From positions 372,001-436,000 of the forward strand of contig NZ_CANMAX010000003.1 of NCBI RefSeq assembly GCF_947495995.1: DNA of 64,000 nucleotides, in the 5' to 3' direction. A program made the translations under genes and the position numbers. The notes beneath the pieces were generated by a model that searched no databases, was not told the origin of the DNA, and saw nothing but the letters and a program-made list of their open reading frames with translations. This DNA comes from an uncultured Tenacibaculum sp. Its GTDB lineage: Bacteria > Bacteroidota > Bacteroidia > Flavobacteriales > Flavobacteriaceae. Below, piece by piece: positions 8,609 to 18,196 of this stretch (its first letter is position 1; every line of letters begins with the position of its first letter).

Positions 8609-10387
8609 ATGTCAGGAGAACATCACCATCACAAAGAAACATTTGTAACAAAGTACATTTTTAGTACTGATCACAAGATGATTTCGAAGCAATTCTTGAT
8701 CACAGGGATGTTTATGGGTATCATTGGAGTATTTATGTCAATGTTATTCCGTTTACAAATTGCATGGCCAGAAAAATCGTTTTCTATAATTACAGCATTT
8801 TTAGGAGATCACCAACAAACTGACGGTGTAATGAACCCAGATACATATTTGGCATTAGTTACAATACATGGTACTATCATGGTATTCTTCGTATTAACTG
8901 CAGGTTTAAGTGGTACATTCTCTAATTTATTAATTCCATTACAAATTGGTGCAAGAGATATGGCGTCAGGTTTCTTAAACATGGTGTCGTATTGGTTATT
9001 CTTTATTTCATCAGTAGTAATGGTAGTGTCTTTATTTGTTGAAGCTGGACCAGCATCAGCAGGTTGGACTATTTATCCGCCGTTATCAGCTTTAAAACAA
9101 GCGATTCCAGGTTCAGGTTTAGGTATGACTTTATGGTTAGTATCTATGGCGATTTTCATTGCATCATCGTTAATAGGTTCACTTAACTATATTGTTACTG
9201 TATTAAACTTAAGAACAAAAGGAATGAAGATGACAAGATTACCATTAACAATGTGGGCGTTCTTTGTAACAGCTATCATTGGTGTAATCTCTTTCCCAGT
9301 TCTTTTATCTGCGGCATTATTATTAATATTCGATAGAAGTTTCGGAACTTCTTTCTACTTATCAGATATATTCATTTCAGGTGAAGTATTACACTACCAA
9401 GGAGGTTCTCCAGTATTATTCGAGCACTTATTCTGGTTCTTAGGTCACCCTGAAGTTTATATCATTTTATTACCAGCATTAGGTATTTCATCTGAGGTAA
9501 TTTCTACAAATGCTAGAAAACCTATCTTCGGATATCGTGCAATGATTGGTTCTATCTTAGGTATCGCATTCTTATCAACAATCGTATGGGGTCACCATAT
9601 GTTTATTTCAGGAATGAACCCGTTCTTAGGATCTGTATTTACATTCACAACAGTATTAATTGCAATTCCATCAGCAGTAAAAGCATTTAACTATGTAACT
9701 ACTTTATGGAAAGGTAACTTACAATTAAATCCAGCAATGTTATTCTCTATCGGATTAGTTTCTACATTCGTAACAGGAGGTTTAACTGGATTAGTATTAG
9801 GAGATTCTGCTTTAGATATTAACGTACACGATACATATTTCGTAGTAGCTCACTTCCACTTAGTAATGGGTGTATCTGCTTTATTCGGAATGTTTGCTGG
9901 TGTTTACCACTGGTATCCAAAAATGTATGGTAGAATGATGAATAAAGTAATGGGATACTGGCACTTCTGGTTAACTATTATATCTGCATATGGAGTATTC
10001 TTCCCAATGCACTTTATAGGGTTAGCTGGTTTACCAAGGCGTTACTATACAAATACAAACTTCCCAATGTTCGACGATTTAGCAGACATTAACGTATTTA
10101 TGACTGTTATGGCAATCATCGGAGGTGTGGCTCAGTTAATTTTCTTAGCAAACTTCTTTATCTCTATGTATAGAGGACAAAAAGCTTCGCAAAACCCATG
10201 GAAATCTAATACTTTAGAATGGACTACTCCAGTAGAACATATCCACGGTAACTGGCCAGGTAAAATTCCAGAAGTTCACAGATGGGCTTACGATTATAGT
10301 AAAGTTGATGACAACGGAAACTATGTACACGGACAAGATTTTGTTTTACAAACAGTACCTTTAAAAGACGGTGAAGAGCCATCTTAA
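8609..10387 (+). CDS. coxA: Cytochrome c oxidase subunit I
   Basis: Catalytic subunit of an aa3-type heme-copper oxidase: it reduces oxygen to water and pumps protons. The signature FLGHPEVY (about 275-283) carries the CuB His, the proton-gating Glu and the cross-linked Tyr of A1-type enzymes. WGHHMF gives the CuB His-His pair, and the VVAHFHLVMG helix gives both heme ligands. Twelve or more membrane helices fill 592 residues. It is last in the operon; a strong intrinsic terminator follows 20 nt downstream. No subunit III gene follows, so coxC must lie elsewhere. Confidence 0.96.
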   Translation: MSGEHHHHKETFVTKYIFSTDHKMISKQFLITGMFMGIIGVFMSMLFRLQIAWPEKSFSIITAFLGDHQQTDGVMNPDTYLALVTIHGTIMVFFVLTAGLSGTFSNLLIPLQIGARDMASGFLNMVSYWLFFISSVVMVVSLFVEAGPASAGWTIYPPLSALKQAIPGSGLGMTLWLVSMAIFIASSLIGSLNYIVTVLNLRTKGMKMTRLPLTMWAFFVTAIIGVISFPVLLSAALLLIFDRSFGTSFYLSDIFISGEVLHYQGGSPVLFEHLFWFLGHPEVYIILLPALGISSEVISTNARKPIFGYRAMIGSILGIAFLSTIVWGHHMFISGMNPFLGSVFTFTTVLIAIPSAVKAFNYVTTLWKGNLQLNPAMLFSIGLVSTFVTGGLTGLVLGDSALDINVHDTYFVVAHFHLVMGVSALFGMFAGVYHWYPKMYGRMMNKVMGYWHFWLTIISAYGVFFPMHFIGLAGLPRRYYTNTNFPMFDDLADINVFMTVMAIIGGVAQLIFLANFFISMYRGQKASQNPWKSNTLEWTTPVEHIHGNWPGKIPEVHRWAYDYSKVDDNGNYVHGQDFVLQTVPLKDGEEPS

Positions 10388-10407
10388 AAAGTGAAAAATA
10401 TAAAAAC

Positions 10408-10440
10408 AAAAAGCCTTTCTATTAAAGAAAGGCTTTTTTA
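10408..10440 (+). terminator. Intrinsic terminator after coxA
   Basis: Perfect stem GCCTTTCT/AGAAAGGC (10413-10420 with 10426-10433), flanked by an A-run and a run of seven T. It closes the act-cox operon. Confidence 0.9.
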
Positions 10441-10494
10441 TTATCCATATTAATACTTATAAGTATATTAGCACTACCGAATTTGATTTGATGT

Positions 10495-11517
10495 ATGAAC
10501 GAGCATTTAAACCCTGAAAATACCAATTATTCTAATGAAGAAATGGACGTTGAAAAAAAATTACGTCCCTTATCTTTTAGTGATTTTACAGGACAAGATC
10601 AAGCTATTGAAAACCTACAAATATTTGTTGAAGCAGCAAATCAAAGAGGTGAAGCTTTAGATCATACATTATTTCATGGACCTCCAGGTTTAGGGAAAAC
10701 TACTTTAGCCCACATTTTGGCAAATGAATTAGGAGTTGGTATTAAAGTTACTTCAGGTCCTGTTTTAGACAAACCAGGAGATTTAGCCGGATTATTGACC
10801 AATCTTGATGAAAGAGATGTTTTATTTATAGATGAAATTCATCGTTTAAGTCCGATTGTAGAAGAGTATTTGTACTCTGCTATGGAAGACTATAAAATTG
10901 ACATCATGATTGAATCTGGACCAAATGCTAGAACAGTTCAAATCAATTTAGAACCATTTACTCTAGTTGGTGCAACAACAAGATCAGGTTTACTAACAGC
11001 TCCAATGAGAGCTCGTTTTGGAATCAGTAGTCGTTTACATTACTATTCTACGGAATTATTAACTACTATTATTCAACGTAGTTCAGCAATCTTAGGAGTT
11101 CCAATTTCTATGGAAGCTGCTATCGAGATTGCAGGAAGAAGTAGAGGAACACCTCGTATTGCTAATGCGCTTTTAAGAAGAGTTAGAGATTTTGCTCAAA
11201 TCAAAGGTGATGGAAATATTACTATTGAGATTGCAAAATTTGCATTAAAAGCATTAAATGTAGATGCACATGGTTTAGATGAAATGGATAATAAAATTTT
11301 ATCTACAATCATCGATAAATTTAAAGGTGGTCCGGTAGGAATAACAACATTAGCGACAGCAGTTGCTGAAAATGCAGAAACTATTGAAGAAGTTTATGAG
11401 CCTTTTCTAATTCAACAAGGGTTTATCATGAGAACACCGAGAGGAAGAGAAGTAACAGATTTAGCTTATAAACACTTAGGAAGAATTAAAGGAAGTAATC
11501 AAGGAGAATTATTTTAA
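10495..11517 (+). CDS. ruvB: Holliday junction branch-migration helicase RuvB
   Basis: AAA+ motor that drives Holliday junction branch migration with RuvA. Walker [10 protein letters not shown] lies near residues 63-71, Walker B FIDEIHRL near 113-120, and the sensor region [18 protein letters not shown] near 161-178. A winged-helix DNA-binding domain ends the protein. The length of 340 residues is standard. ATG 10495 gives a short acidic N-terminal extension before the conserved [12 protein letters not shown]. The stop codon abuts the GTG start of the next gene with no gap. Confidence 0.97.
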   Translation: MNEHLNPENTNYSNEEMDVEKKLRPLSFSDFTGQDQAIENLQIFVEAANQRGEALDHTLFHGPPGLGKTTLAHILANELGVGIKVTSGPVLDKPGDLAGLLTNLDERDVLFIDEIHRLSPIVEEYLYSAMEDYKIDIMIESGPNARTVQINLEPFTLVGATTRSGLLTAPMRARFGISSRLHYYSTELLTTIIQRSSAILGVPISMEAAIEIAGRSRGTPRIANALLRRVRDFAQIKGDGNITIEIAKFALKALNVDAHGLDEMDNKILSTIIDKFKGGPVGITTLATAVAENAETIEEVYEPFLIQQGFIMRTPRGREVTDLAYKHLGRIKGSNQGELF

Positions 11518-13245
11518 GTGAGAATACAAAAAATCATCCCGCTTTTAGATTGGTTGCCAAATTACAAGAAATCCCAATTTAAAGGAGATGTTGTTGCAGG
11601 TTTAACTGTAGCAACTGTACTTATTCCGCAAGGTATTGCTTATGCTTTAATCGCGGGTTTACCTCCAATTTATGGATTGTATTCTGCATTAATTCCTCAA
11701 ATTATATATGCTATTTTCGGATCTTCTAGACAAGTAGCTATTGGTCCGGTAGCTACAGATTCTTTAATTGTAGCGGCAAGTGTATCTACAATAGCTTTAA
11801 TGGGATCTGAAAGTTATATCGCTATAGCAATTTTCTTAGCACTACTAGTTGGAACGATTCAGTTTTTAATGGGAGTTTTCAGGCTAGGTTTTATAGTAAA
11901 CTTCTTATCAAGACCCGTAATTACAGGTTTCACTTCAGCAGTAGCCATAACAATCGGTTTAAATCAATTTAAAAACTTTTTTGGAGTAGATTTTCTACAA
12001 AGCGATCAAATACATATTCTACTTGAAGATATATTGAGTAGAGTTACAGAAGTAAACTTAAAAACAACAATAATTGGATTAATTACTAGTGTAATAATTA
12101 TTGTTTTAAGAAGTATTAATAAGAAAATTCCAAATGCTCTAATAGTTGTTGTTTTAGGTATTGTGCTAATGGCATCATTTAGTAGTTTCTTTTCTGAAGT
12201 TGCTATTGTAGACAGTATTCCTTCAGGTTTGCCAAGTTTTGCTTTTCCAGAGTTAAATTTTGGTTTAGTTAGAGAATTGCTACCAATGGCTTTTACTTTA
12301 GTAATGGTAGGATATCTAGAAACAATTTCTATTGGTAAATATTTAGAGGCTCAACAAGATGAATATAAAATAGATCCTAACCAAGAATTAATTGCATTAG
12401 GATTAAGTAACATTTTTGGTTCATTTTTTAAATCTTACCCTTCAACATCTAGCTTTTCTAGATCGGCAATTAATTTTGACGCTGGAGCTAGAACAGGTGT
12501 AGCTGCTTTTATTTCTGCTGGCTTAGTAGTACTTACATTATTGTATTTAACACCTGTGTTTTACTTTTTACCAAAAACAGTATTAGCAGCAATTATTATT
12601 GTGGCAGTATTTAGACTGGTAAATATTAAAGAGGCTAAATTTCTTTGGAAAGCTAACATTCTTGATTTTTGGTTATTAATGTCCACCTTCTTTTCAACAT
12701 TATTTTTCGGAATCGAATATGGTATTTTAATCGGAGTAAGTTTATCATTAATTGTATTAATTTATAGAACATCTCGACCAAATGTAGTAGAATTAGGAAA
12801 AGTACCTGATTCAGATTTTTACAGAAACAAGAATAGATTTAAAGAAGTAATTTTAGATAACGAAGTTTTAGTTTTTCGTTTCGATGCTCAAGTTTTTTAT
12901 GCTAACGCAAGTTATTTTAGAGAACGTTTAGAGTATATGGTGAAGAAAAAAGGAAACGAATTAAAACTAATCGTTTTAGATGCAGAAAGCATTAATAGAG
13001 TAGATAGTACAGGAATTGAAATGTTAAAACAGCAAGTTCAATTCTATAAAAATAAAGGAATAACATTTTATCTTGCTGGAGTTAAAGGTCCGGTAAGAGA
13101 CGATTTATTTAGAGGTGGTTTATTAGATATTATAGATTTAGATCACTTTTTTATGCGTGCCAATGGTGCCGTAACATTTTTCAAAACAGGAGATAATACA
13201 AATCAGAAAAAATACGCTCAGTATATACATCAAGCCTATAAATAA
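11518..13245 (+). CDS. SulP-family anion permease with STAS domain
   Basis: Inner-membrane anion transporter of the SLC26/SulP family (sulfate, bicarbonate or another oxyanion). About 12-14 hydrophobic segments span residues 20-415, with the SulP-type QGIAYALIAGLPPIYGLYSALIPQ signature near residues 38-61. A cytosolic STAS domain follows at about 445-560, with the DSTG motif. The only start near the expected N-terminus is GTG 11518, directly after the ruvB TAA. Substrate cannot be read from sequence; the two downstream sulfur-handling genes favour sulfate or sulfite, while Bacteroidota SulP proteins are also often bicarbonate transporters. Confidence 0.9.
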   Translation: MRIQKIIPLLDWLPNYKKSQFKGDVVAGLTVATVLIPQGIAYALIAGLPPIYGLYSALIPQIIYAIFGSSRQVAIGPVATDSLIVAASVSTIALMGSESYIAIAIFLALLVGTIQFLMGVFRLGFIVNFLSRPVITGFTSAVAITIGLNQFKNFFGVDFLQSDQIHILLEDILSRVTEVNLKTTIIGLITSVIIIVLRSINKKIPNALIVVVLGIVLMASFSSFFSEVAIVDSIPSGLPSFAFPELNFGLVRELLPMAFTLVMVGYLETISIGKYLEAQQDEYKIDPNQELIALGLSNIFGSFFKSYPSTSSFSRSAINFDAGARTGVAAFISAGLVVLTLLYLTPVFYFLPKTVLAAIIIVAVFRLVNIKEAKFLWKANILDFWLLMSTFFSTLFFGIEYGILIGVSLSLIVLIYRTSRPNVVELGKVPDSDFYRNKNRFKEVILDNEVLVFRFDAQVFYANASYFRERLEYMVKKKGNELKLIVLDAESINRVDSTGIEMLKQQVQFYKNKGITFYLAGVKGPVRDDLFRGGLLDIIDLDHFFMRANGAVTFFKTGDNTNQKKYAQYIHQAYK

Positions 13246-13257
13246 AGAAACTGAATT

Positions 13258-14658
13258 ATGAAGATTGAACAAATTTATACCAATTGCCTATCGCAAGGAA
13301 CTTATTATATAGAAAGTAATGGAGAAGTAGCCATTATAGATCCTTTGCGAGAAGTACAACCATATATTGATAAAGCAAAAGAAAGCGGAGCAACAATCAA
13401 ATATATTTTCGAAACTCATTTTCATGCTGATTTTGTAAGTGGCCATATCACTTTAGCAGAAAAAACAGGAGCAACGATAGTTTATGGTCCAACTGCGGAA
13501 ACAAACTTTACATCTCATATCGCAAAAGATTTAGAAGTATTTAAGTTAGGAGATATTGAAATTATAGCATTGCACACTCCTGGTCATACTTTGGAAAGTA
13601 CTACGTATTTAGTAAAAGATGAATCAGGTAAGAACCATGCTGTTTTTAGTGGAGATACTTTATTCATTGGAGACGTAGGAAGACCAGATTTAGCTCAAAA
13701 AGGAGATATTACTCAAGATGATTTAGCTGGATTGTTATTTGATAGCTTACGAACGAAGCTGATGACATTAGAAGATGAAGTGATTGTGTATCCTGCACAT
13801 GGAGCTGGTTCTGCTTGCGGAAAACATTTAAGCAAAGAAACTGTAAGCACAATCGGAAATCAGAAACAAACAAACTACGCTTTAAGAGCGGATATGACAA
13901 AGGAGGAATTTATTAAAGAAGTGACTACTGGTTTACTTCCGCCACCTGAATATTTTCCTTTAAATGTAAAACTGAATAAAGAAGGTTATAAATCTATTGA
14001 TGATATTATAGCGAAAGGATCGAAGTCTCTTTCTGTAGATGAGTTTGAATATGTAGCAAATAAATACGAAGCTCTAATCTTAGATGTAAGACATCAAGCA
14101 GACTTTATTCAAGGATTTGTACCACAATCTATTTTTATTGGTTTAAATGGCTCTTTTGCGCCTTGGGTTGGAGCATTAATTAGAGATACAGAACAATCAA
14201 TAGTTTTAATAGCTCCAGAAGGCAAAGAAGAAGAAACAATAACAAGATTAGCAAGAGTTGGTTTCGATAATGTTTTAGGTTATTTAGAAGGAAGTTTTGA
14301 AAGCTGGAAAACTGCAAATAAAGAATTTGATACATTATCATCGGTTTCTGCAAATCATTTAGAAAAAGCAATCTCTGAACAGGCAACTGTTTTTGATGTT
14401 AGAAAACCTGGAGAGTATGAAGCAAATCACATAAAAAATGTAGATAACACTCCATTAGATTATTTAAATGATTATATTAGTGTATTCCCTAAAACTAAAG
14501 ATTTCTATATCCACTGTGCAGGTGGCTATCGTTCTGTAATTGCAGCATCAATTTTAAAATCTAGAGGATTTCACAATGTAATAGATGTGGCAGGAGGATA
14601 CAAAGCCATTAAAGATACTACTATAGAAAGAGTAGCTTCTGCTTGTGCATCTAAATAA
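13258..14658 (+). CDS. CstB-like persulfide dioxygenase-rhodanese fusion
   Basis: Predicted sulfane-sulfur detoxification enzyme. The N-terminal metallo-beta-lactamase domain (about 1-240) has THFHADFVSGH (His54, His56, Asp58), then HTPGHTLEST and FSGDTLFIGDVGRPD, the ETHE1-type iron-site pattern. The His that often follows the Asp is Phe59, as in ETHE1/CstB-like proteins that bind a single iron. A first rhodanese-like domain (about 260-355) has no active cysteine; a second (about 360-460) has Cys420 in HCAGGYRS. This order of dioxygenase, pseudo-rhodanese and active rhodanese matches staphylococcal CstB. It lies 12 nt after the SulP gene and 6 nt before a rhodanese lipoprotein, so probably one operon. 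Confidence 0.88.
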   Translation: MKIEQIYTNCLSQGTYYIESNGEVAIIDPLREVQPYIDKAKESGATIKYIFETHFHADFVSGHITLAEKTGATIVYGPTAETNFTSHIAKDLEVFKLGDIEIIALHTPGHTLESTTYLVKDESGKNHAVFSGDTLFIGDVGRPDLAQKGDITQDDLAGLLFDSLRTKLMTLEDEVIVYPAHGAGSACGKHLSKETVSTIGNQKQTNYALRADMTKEEFIKEVTTGLLPPPEYFPLNVKLNKEGYKSIDDIIAKGSKSLSVDEFEYVANKYEALILDVRHQADFIQGFVPQSIFIGLNGSFAPWVGALIRDTEQSIVLIAPEGKEEETITRLARVGFDNVLGYLEGSFESWKTANKEFDTLSSVSANHLEKAISEQATVFDVRKPGEYEANHIKNVDNTPLDYLNDYISVFPKTKDFYIHCAGGYRSVIAASILKSRGFHNVIDVAGGYKAIKDTTIERVASACASK

Positions 14659-14664
14659 TTTGAG

Positions 14665-15057
14665 ATGAAAAAAGTCATTCTATGGTTTATGTGTATTAGT
14701 ATTTTTATTTCTTGCTCTAGTAGTAGTGATGAAATACAAACTATAACTGTAGATAAACTTCAAGAGATAATTATTAAAGACAGAAATATTCAAATTTTAG
14801 ACGTAAGAACATCAACAGAAGCTTCCGATGGAGTAATTTTTAATGCCATTCAAGTAAATTTAGTTTCTGGTAGTTTTAAGTCTAAAGCAATTGATCTTCT
14901 AGATAAAGAAAAGCCTGTATATGTATATTGTAAATCGGGTAGAAGAAGTAAAATAGCCGCAGGGATTTTATATAAAAACGGTTACGACGTGTTTAATGTA
15001 AGAGGTGGTTATGTTGCTTGGGAGAAAAAAATGATAAAAAATATAAATAAGGAATAA
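14665..15057 (+). CDS. Rhodanese-like lipoprotein
   Basis: Single-domain rhodanese of 130 residues exported as a lipoprotein (signal ending FISC, Cys17). The active-site loop CKSGRRS follows the strand VYVYC and the RHD motifs ILDVRTSTEASDG are intact, so it should carry persulfide on the cysteine. It may act in the periplasm as a sulfurtransferase alongside the upstream persulfide dioxygenase. The acceptor is unknown. It ends at a bidirectional terminator. Confidence 0.87.
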   Translation: MKKVILWFMCISIFISCSSSSDEIQTITVDKLQEIIIKDRNIQILDVRTSTEASDGVIFNAIQVNLVSGSFKSKAIDLLDKEKPVYVYCKSGRRSKIAAGILYKNGYDVFNVRGGYVAWEKKMIKNINKE

Positions 15058-15090
15058 AAAAAACCGAGTGAATTCACTCGGTTTTTTTGT
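15058..15090. terminator. Bidirectional intrinsic terminator
   Basis: Near-perfect palindrome with arms AACCGAGTGA and TCACTCGGTT (15062-15083), with A-tract on one side and T-tract on the other. It serves both the rhodanese gene (+) and the TonB-dependent receptor gene (-), whose 3' ends face each other. Confidence 0.9.
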
Positions 15091-17532
15091 TTAGAACTTT
15101 AATGTTGCTCCAATTAAAAAGTTTCTAGTTGCTTGTGGATAAAATCCTGCACCATCAACCGTAGTTGTAACTCCTGGATTCGACCAAGTATCATCAAAGA
15201 AGAAATAATAACCTCTGTCAACATATTCTCTATCAAAAATATTATTTACTAATCCTGTTAATACTATAGAATCAAAGATCTTATTAGTTTTGATTTCATA
15301 AATAACATTTAAGTCACTCGTAAAGTAACTATCTAGTCGTTCATTATCAGAAATTCTTCCGCTTAAATTCCCCATAAATTGTTCACCTACAAATTTTGAT
15401 AAAAATGAAATCTGTAAATTTTCAATAGGCTTATAGTTTAAAGCATTACCAACGATTACGTTTGGAGAAAAAGAAATATCTGTGTTTCCTAAGTTTTCTA
15501 TAGCACCATCGATTGGAACTCTAAAATCACGATTTTTATTAGCACTAAAAGCCACATTTGGTTGTATTGATAAAAAGTCAGTTAAAATTACACTGGCATC
15601 TATTTCTAAACCTAATCTATAGCTACTTCCACTAGTTTCTCTAAGTGGCTCACCAACATTGTTAATCGCTCCTGATAATACCAATTGATTTTTATAATCC
15701 ATGTAGTATACATTCGTGTTAACTTTAATACTACCTGTATTTAATCTCCAACCTAACTCAAAATCATCTAAAGTTTCATGTTGAGAATTACCACCTTCAA
15801 AATCGTTTCTGTTTGGTTCTCTATTAGCTCTTGCATAAGATGCATAAAGACTATTATTATCGTTTACTTGATATGTTAAACCTAATTTCGGATTGAAAAA
15901 GTTAAAATCTTTATCAACATCTAACGGATCACGATCTGAAGTTAATCCGTTTGTTCTGTAGCTAACAAATCTTCCTTGTAAATCTACATACGCATTAAGT
16001 TTATCATTAATACTAATGTTTGCTTTTACAAAAGAACTTAAGTCGTGCTTTTTTGCATCACTAAAATAATAGCGATCACGAATATTTGTACCCGGAGCTA
16101 AATCACTTCCCCAGATTACTTCTCCGTAATGATCATTGCTATAATTACTATAAGATCCTCCAGCAATAATTTCTAATCCTTTTAACGTGTAAGTTGCAGA
16201 AGCATTAACTACATAAAAATGATTATCTAACCATCTACGAACAATTACATCACTATTATCAGCAATAAGATTATTAAAATCAGCAGCATCTTCATTTTCT
16301 TTAAACTGTTCAAAATATCCTTTACCACGTGTATAGTTTAAACCAATATTAGTTGAAATTTTATCACTGAATTTTTGATTCCAATGTAGTTGATAATGAT
16401 CTTGCCAATAATTATCAGTTTCGTTATCGTATAAATAATGATTGTATCTACGATCTGAATTTCTAAGATTATCTGCTTGTTCTGGAGTTAATCCGTTATT
16501 CACAATAAAATCTTCAATTCCTTGTTGATCTCCAGTAAGACGAGCTTCAGGAGTTCCGAACCAAGCTTGGTAAGTTTGTTCAGTTCCACCAAAAACAATA
16601 GCTTTAATTAAAGTATTATCATCAATATAACTTCCTTGTAAAAAGTAAGATTTTAAATCTGTAAAAGCTCTGTCGATATATCCGTCAGAATAAATATTAG
16701 ACAAACGACCAGAAAGTTCGAAATGATTATTTAATAAACCAGTAGTAAACTTTACAGTATGTTTTCTAGTACCAAAAGAACCAAACGAATTTGATACTTC
16801 ACCACCAGCTTCTTCAGAAACAGCATCAGTTAAAATATTTAAACTAGCTCCGAATGCTCCAGAACCATTTGTTGATGTTCCAACACCTCTTTGTAACTGT
16901 AAACTTTGTGTTGAAGAAGCAAAGTCTCCTAAGTTTACCCAAAATGTACCTTGGCTTTCAGCATCGTTGTACGGAATTCCGTTAATTGTAACATTAATTC
17001 GAGAAGCATCAGAACCTCTAACTCGCATATAGGTGTATCCAACTCCAGCTCCAGCATCAGAAGAAGAAATTACTGAAGGTAAATAGTTTAATAAAACAGG
17101 AATATCCTGACCTAAATTACGTTTAGCGATTTCTTTTTTACTAACGTTAGAATATGTCATAGGGGTTCCTGCTTTAGCTCTAATGGAAGAAACTAAAACT
17201 TCTTCTAAAACATTTTCTTCTGAAGTAAGTTGAATAACTAAATCTTTTGAGTTAGTAGAGATTTTCTTTTTAATAGTTCTGTATCCTAAATAAGAAACTT
17301 CAAATAAATACTTTCCTTCAGGTAATTTAATTTTAAAATTTCCATCAGCATCTGTGGTAGATCCTTTCTTAAGTTCACGAACAATTACTGTAGCACCAAT
17401 TAATGGTTTTTTTGCATCGTTTACTACTTTACCTGATAACACAACAGATTGAGCTTGAACTGATAATGAGATTGAAAAAAATAAAAGAGGTACTAATATC
17501 TTCACTCTTTTACAAATGGTTAAAAATTTCAT
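15091..17532 (-). CDS. TonB-dependent receptor, probable thiamine/TPP uptake
   Basis: Outer-membrane TonB-dependent receptor of 813 residues. A signal peptide (ending SVQAQS) is followed by a carboxypeptidase-regulatory-like domain (about 28-115), a plug domain (YLPSVISSSDAGAGVGYTYMRVRG region, about 125-240) and a 22-strand-type beta-barrel ending in the outer-membrane-typical phenylalanine (GATLKF). The substrate is inferred from the TPP riboswitch in its leader and from the upstream thiamine-binding and PnuC-type genes on the same strand. Bacteroidota commonly place an outer-membrane thiamine receptor under TPP control. Vitamin specificity itself cannot be read from the protein. Confidence 0.9.
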   Translation of the reverse strand: MKFLTICKRVKILVPLLFFSISLSVQAQSVVLSGKVVNDAKKPLIGATVIVRELKKGSTTDADGNFKIKLPEGKYLFEVSYLGYRTIKKKISTNSKDLVIQLTSEENVLEEVLVSSIRAKAGTPMTYSNVSKKEIAKRNLGQDIPVLLNYLPSVISSSDAGAGVGYTYMRVRGSDASRINVTINGIPYNDAESQGTFWVNLGDFASSTQSLQLQRGVGTSTNGSGAFGASLNILTDAVSEEAGGEVSNSFGSFGTRKHTVKFTTGLLNNHFELSGRLSNIYSDGYIDRAFTDLKSYFLQGSYIDDNTLIKAIVFGGTEQTYQAWFGTPEARLTGDQQGIEDFIVNNGLTPEQADNLRNSDRRYNHYLYDNETDNYWQDHYQLHWNQKFSDKISTNIGLNYTRGKGYFEQFKENEDAADFNNLIADNSDVIVRRWLDNHFYVVNASATYTLKGLEIIAGGSYSNYSNDHYGEVIWGSDLAPGTNIRDRYYFSDAKKHDLSSFVKANISINDKLNAYVDLQGRFVSYRTNGLTSDRDPLDVDKDFNFFNPKLGLTYQVNDNNSLYASYARANREPNRNDFEGGNSQHETLDDFELGWRLNTGSIKVNTNVYYMDYKNQLVLSGAINNVGEPLRETSGSSYRLGLEIDASVILTDFLSIQPNVAFSANKNRDFRVPIDGAIENLGNTDISFSPNVIVGNALNYKPIENLQISFLSKFVGEQFMGNLSGRISDNERLDSYFTSDLNVIYEIKTNKIFDSIVLTGLVNNIFDREYVDRGYYFFFDDTWSNPGVTTTVDGAGFYPQATRNFLIGATLKF

Positions 17533-17603
17533 TTTAAATGAAGAATAAAAAGAGGTAATTATTCTATTGTATAATTTTGAATAATTAATTCATAGACACC
17601 GTT

Positions 17604-17629
17604 GTAAAAAGGCATAATTTTCTTGCCTT
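17604..17629 (-). terminator. Riboswitch expression platform: terminator hairpin
   Basis: Read on the minus strand, arms AAGGCA and TGCCTT close a 9-nt loop and are followed by a T-run. The heptamer AGCATTA just before the 5' arm is complementary to TAATGCT within the riboswitch core, so an antiterminator pairing is possible. This fits transcription attenuation by TPP. Confidence 0.6.
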
Positions 17630-17639
17630 AATGCTCTAG

Positions 17640-17742
17640 TGTGTTTTCCCTAAACAGCATTACCTGTTCTAGGTTCAATGGGTATGATCTCAGCCAGATT
17701 TTTAAAAATAAAAGTTCAAAAATAAGGCACCCCTTTACGAGA
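17640..17742 (-). promoter_or_regulatory. TPP riboswitch (THI element)
   Basis: On the minus strand the conserved blocks occur in order: GGGGTGCC (17727-17734 region), CTGGCTGAGAT, ATACCC, TTGAACCTAG, CAGGTAATGCTG and TAGGGAA. These are the thiamine-pyrophosphate aptamer signatures (GGGGUGC, CUGAGA, ACCC, GAACCU, GGUAAUGC, AGGGA). It lies about 110 nt upstream of the TonB-dependent receptor start and is followed by a terminator hairpin, so TPP should switch the receptor off. Confidence 0.95.
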
Positions 17743-17791
17743 ACGTTGCAAAGTTAAGTTGGAATTTTTAAATAGCGAACAATAATTAGAA

Positions 17792-18196
17792 CTAATCTAT
17801 TTTAGGTTTCTTACGAAGTTGTTTTTTTACTGAATGAAACTGTTTGTTTTTAGCTTTTTTAATTACTGAAGCACGAGTTGGTTTAGTATTTCTTCGCTTT
17901 TTTTCTTGAATAAGATTTTGTGATAGCAATTGAAATAATCGAGTAATTACAAGTTCTTTGTTTTTGTGTTGCGATCTACTTTCTTGACAAGTTAAAATCA
18001 GAATACCTTCTTTTGTTAGTTTCTTATCAAGTTTACGTAATAACAATTCTTTTTCTCGAATCGAAAGTCCGTTTGAATCTTGTAAAGAAAAGCTAAGTTC
18101 TATTTTAGAAGATACTTTGTTTACATGTTGTCCGCCAGCACCAGAACTTCTAACAGCTTTAAATAAGAGTTCTTTTTTAATAACCTCAAAAATCAT
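17792..18196 (-). CDS. arfB: ArfB-like peptidyl-tRNA hydrolase (ribosome rescue)
   Basis: Rescues ribosomes stalled on non-stop mRNA by hydrolysing peptidyl-tRNA. The catalytic GGQ is at residues 21-23 in SSGAGGQHVNKVSSKIEL, and the C-terminal third is the long basic tail that lies in the ribosomal mRNA channel (Lys/Arg-rich, with RNTKPTRASVIKKAKNK). The length of 134 residues matches ArfB/YaeJ rather than a true release factor, because the codon-recognition domains are absent. Its start overlaps the end of the upstream kinase gene by 11 nt. Confidence 0.92.
   Translation of the reverse strand: MIFEVIKKELLFKAVRSSGAGGQHVNKVSSKIELSFSLQDSNGLSIREKELLLRKLDKKLTKEGILILTCQESRSQHKNKELVITRLFQLLSQNLIQEKKRRNTKPTRASVIKKAKNKQFHSVKKQLRKKPKID

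Noticed and set aside
13258..13960. Glyoxalase II as identity of the metallo-beta-lactamase domain
   Set aside because: The two rhodanese domains, the HADF motif and the GDVGRPD segment point to a persulfide dioxygenase of the ETHE1/CstB kind.
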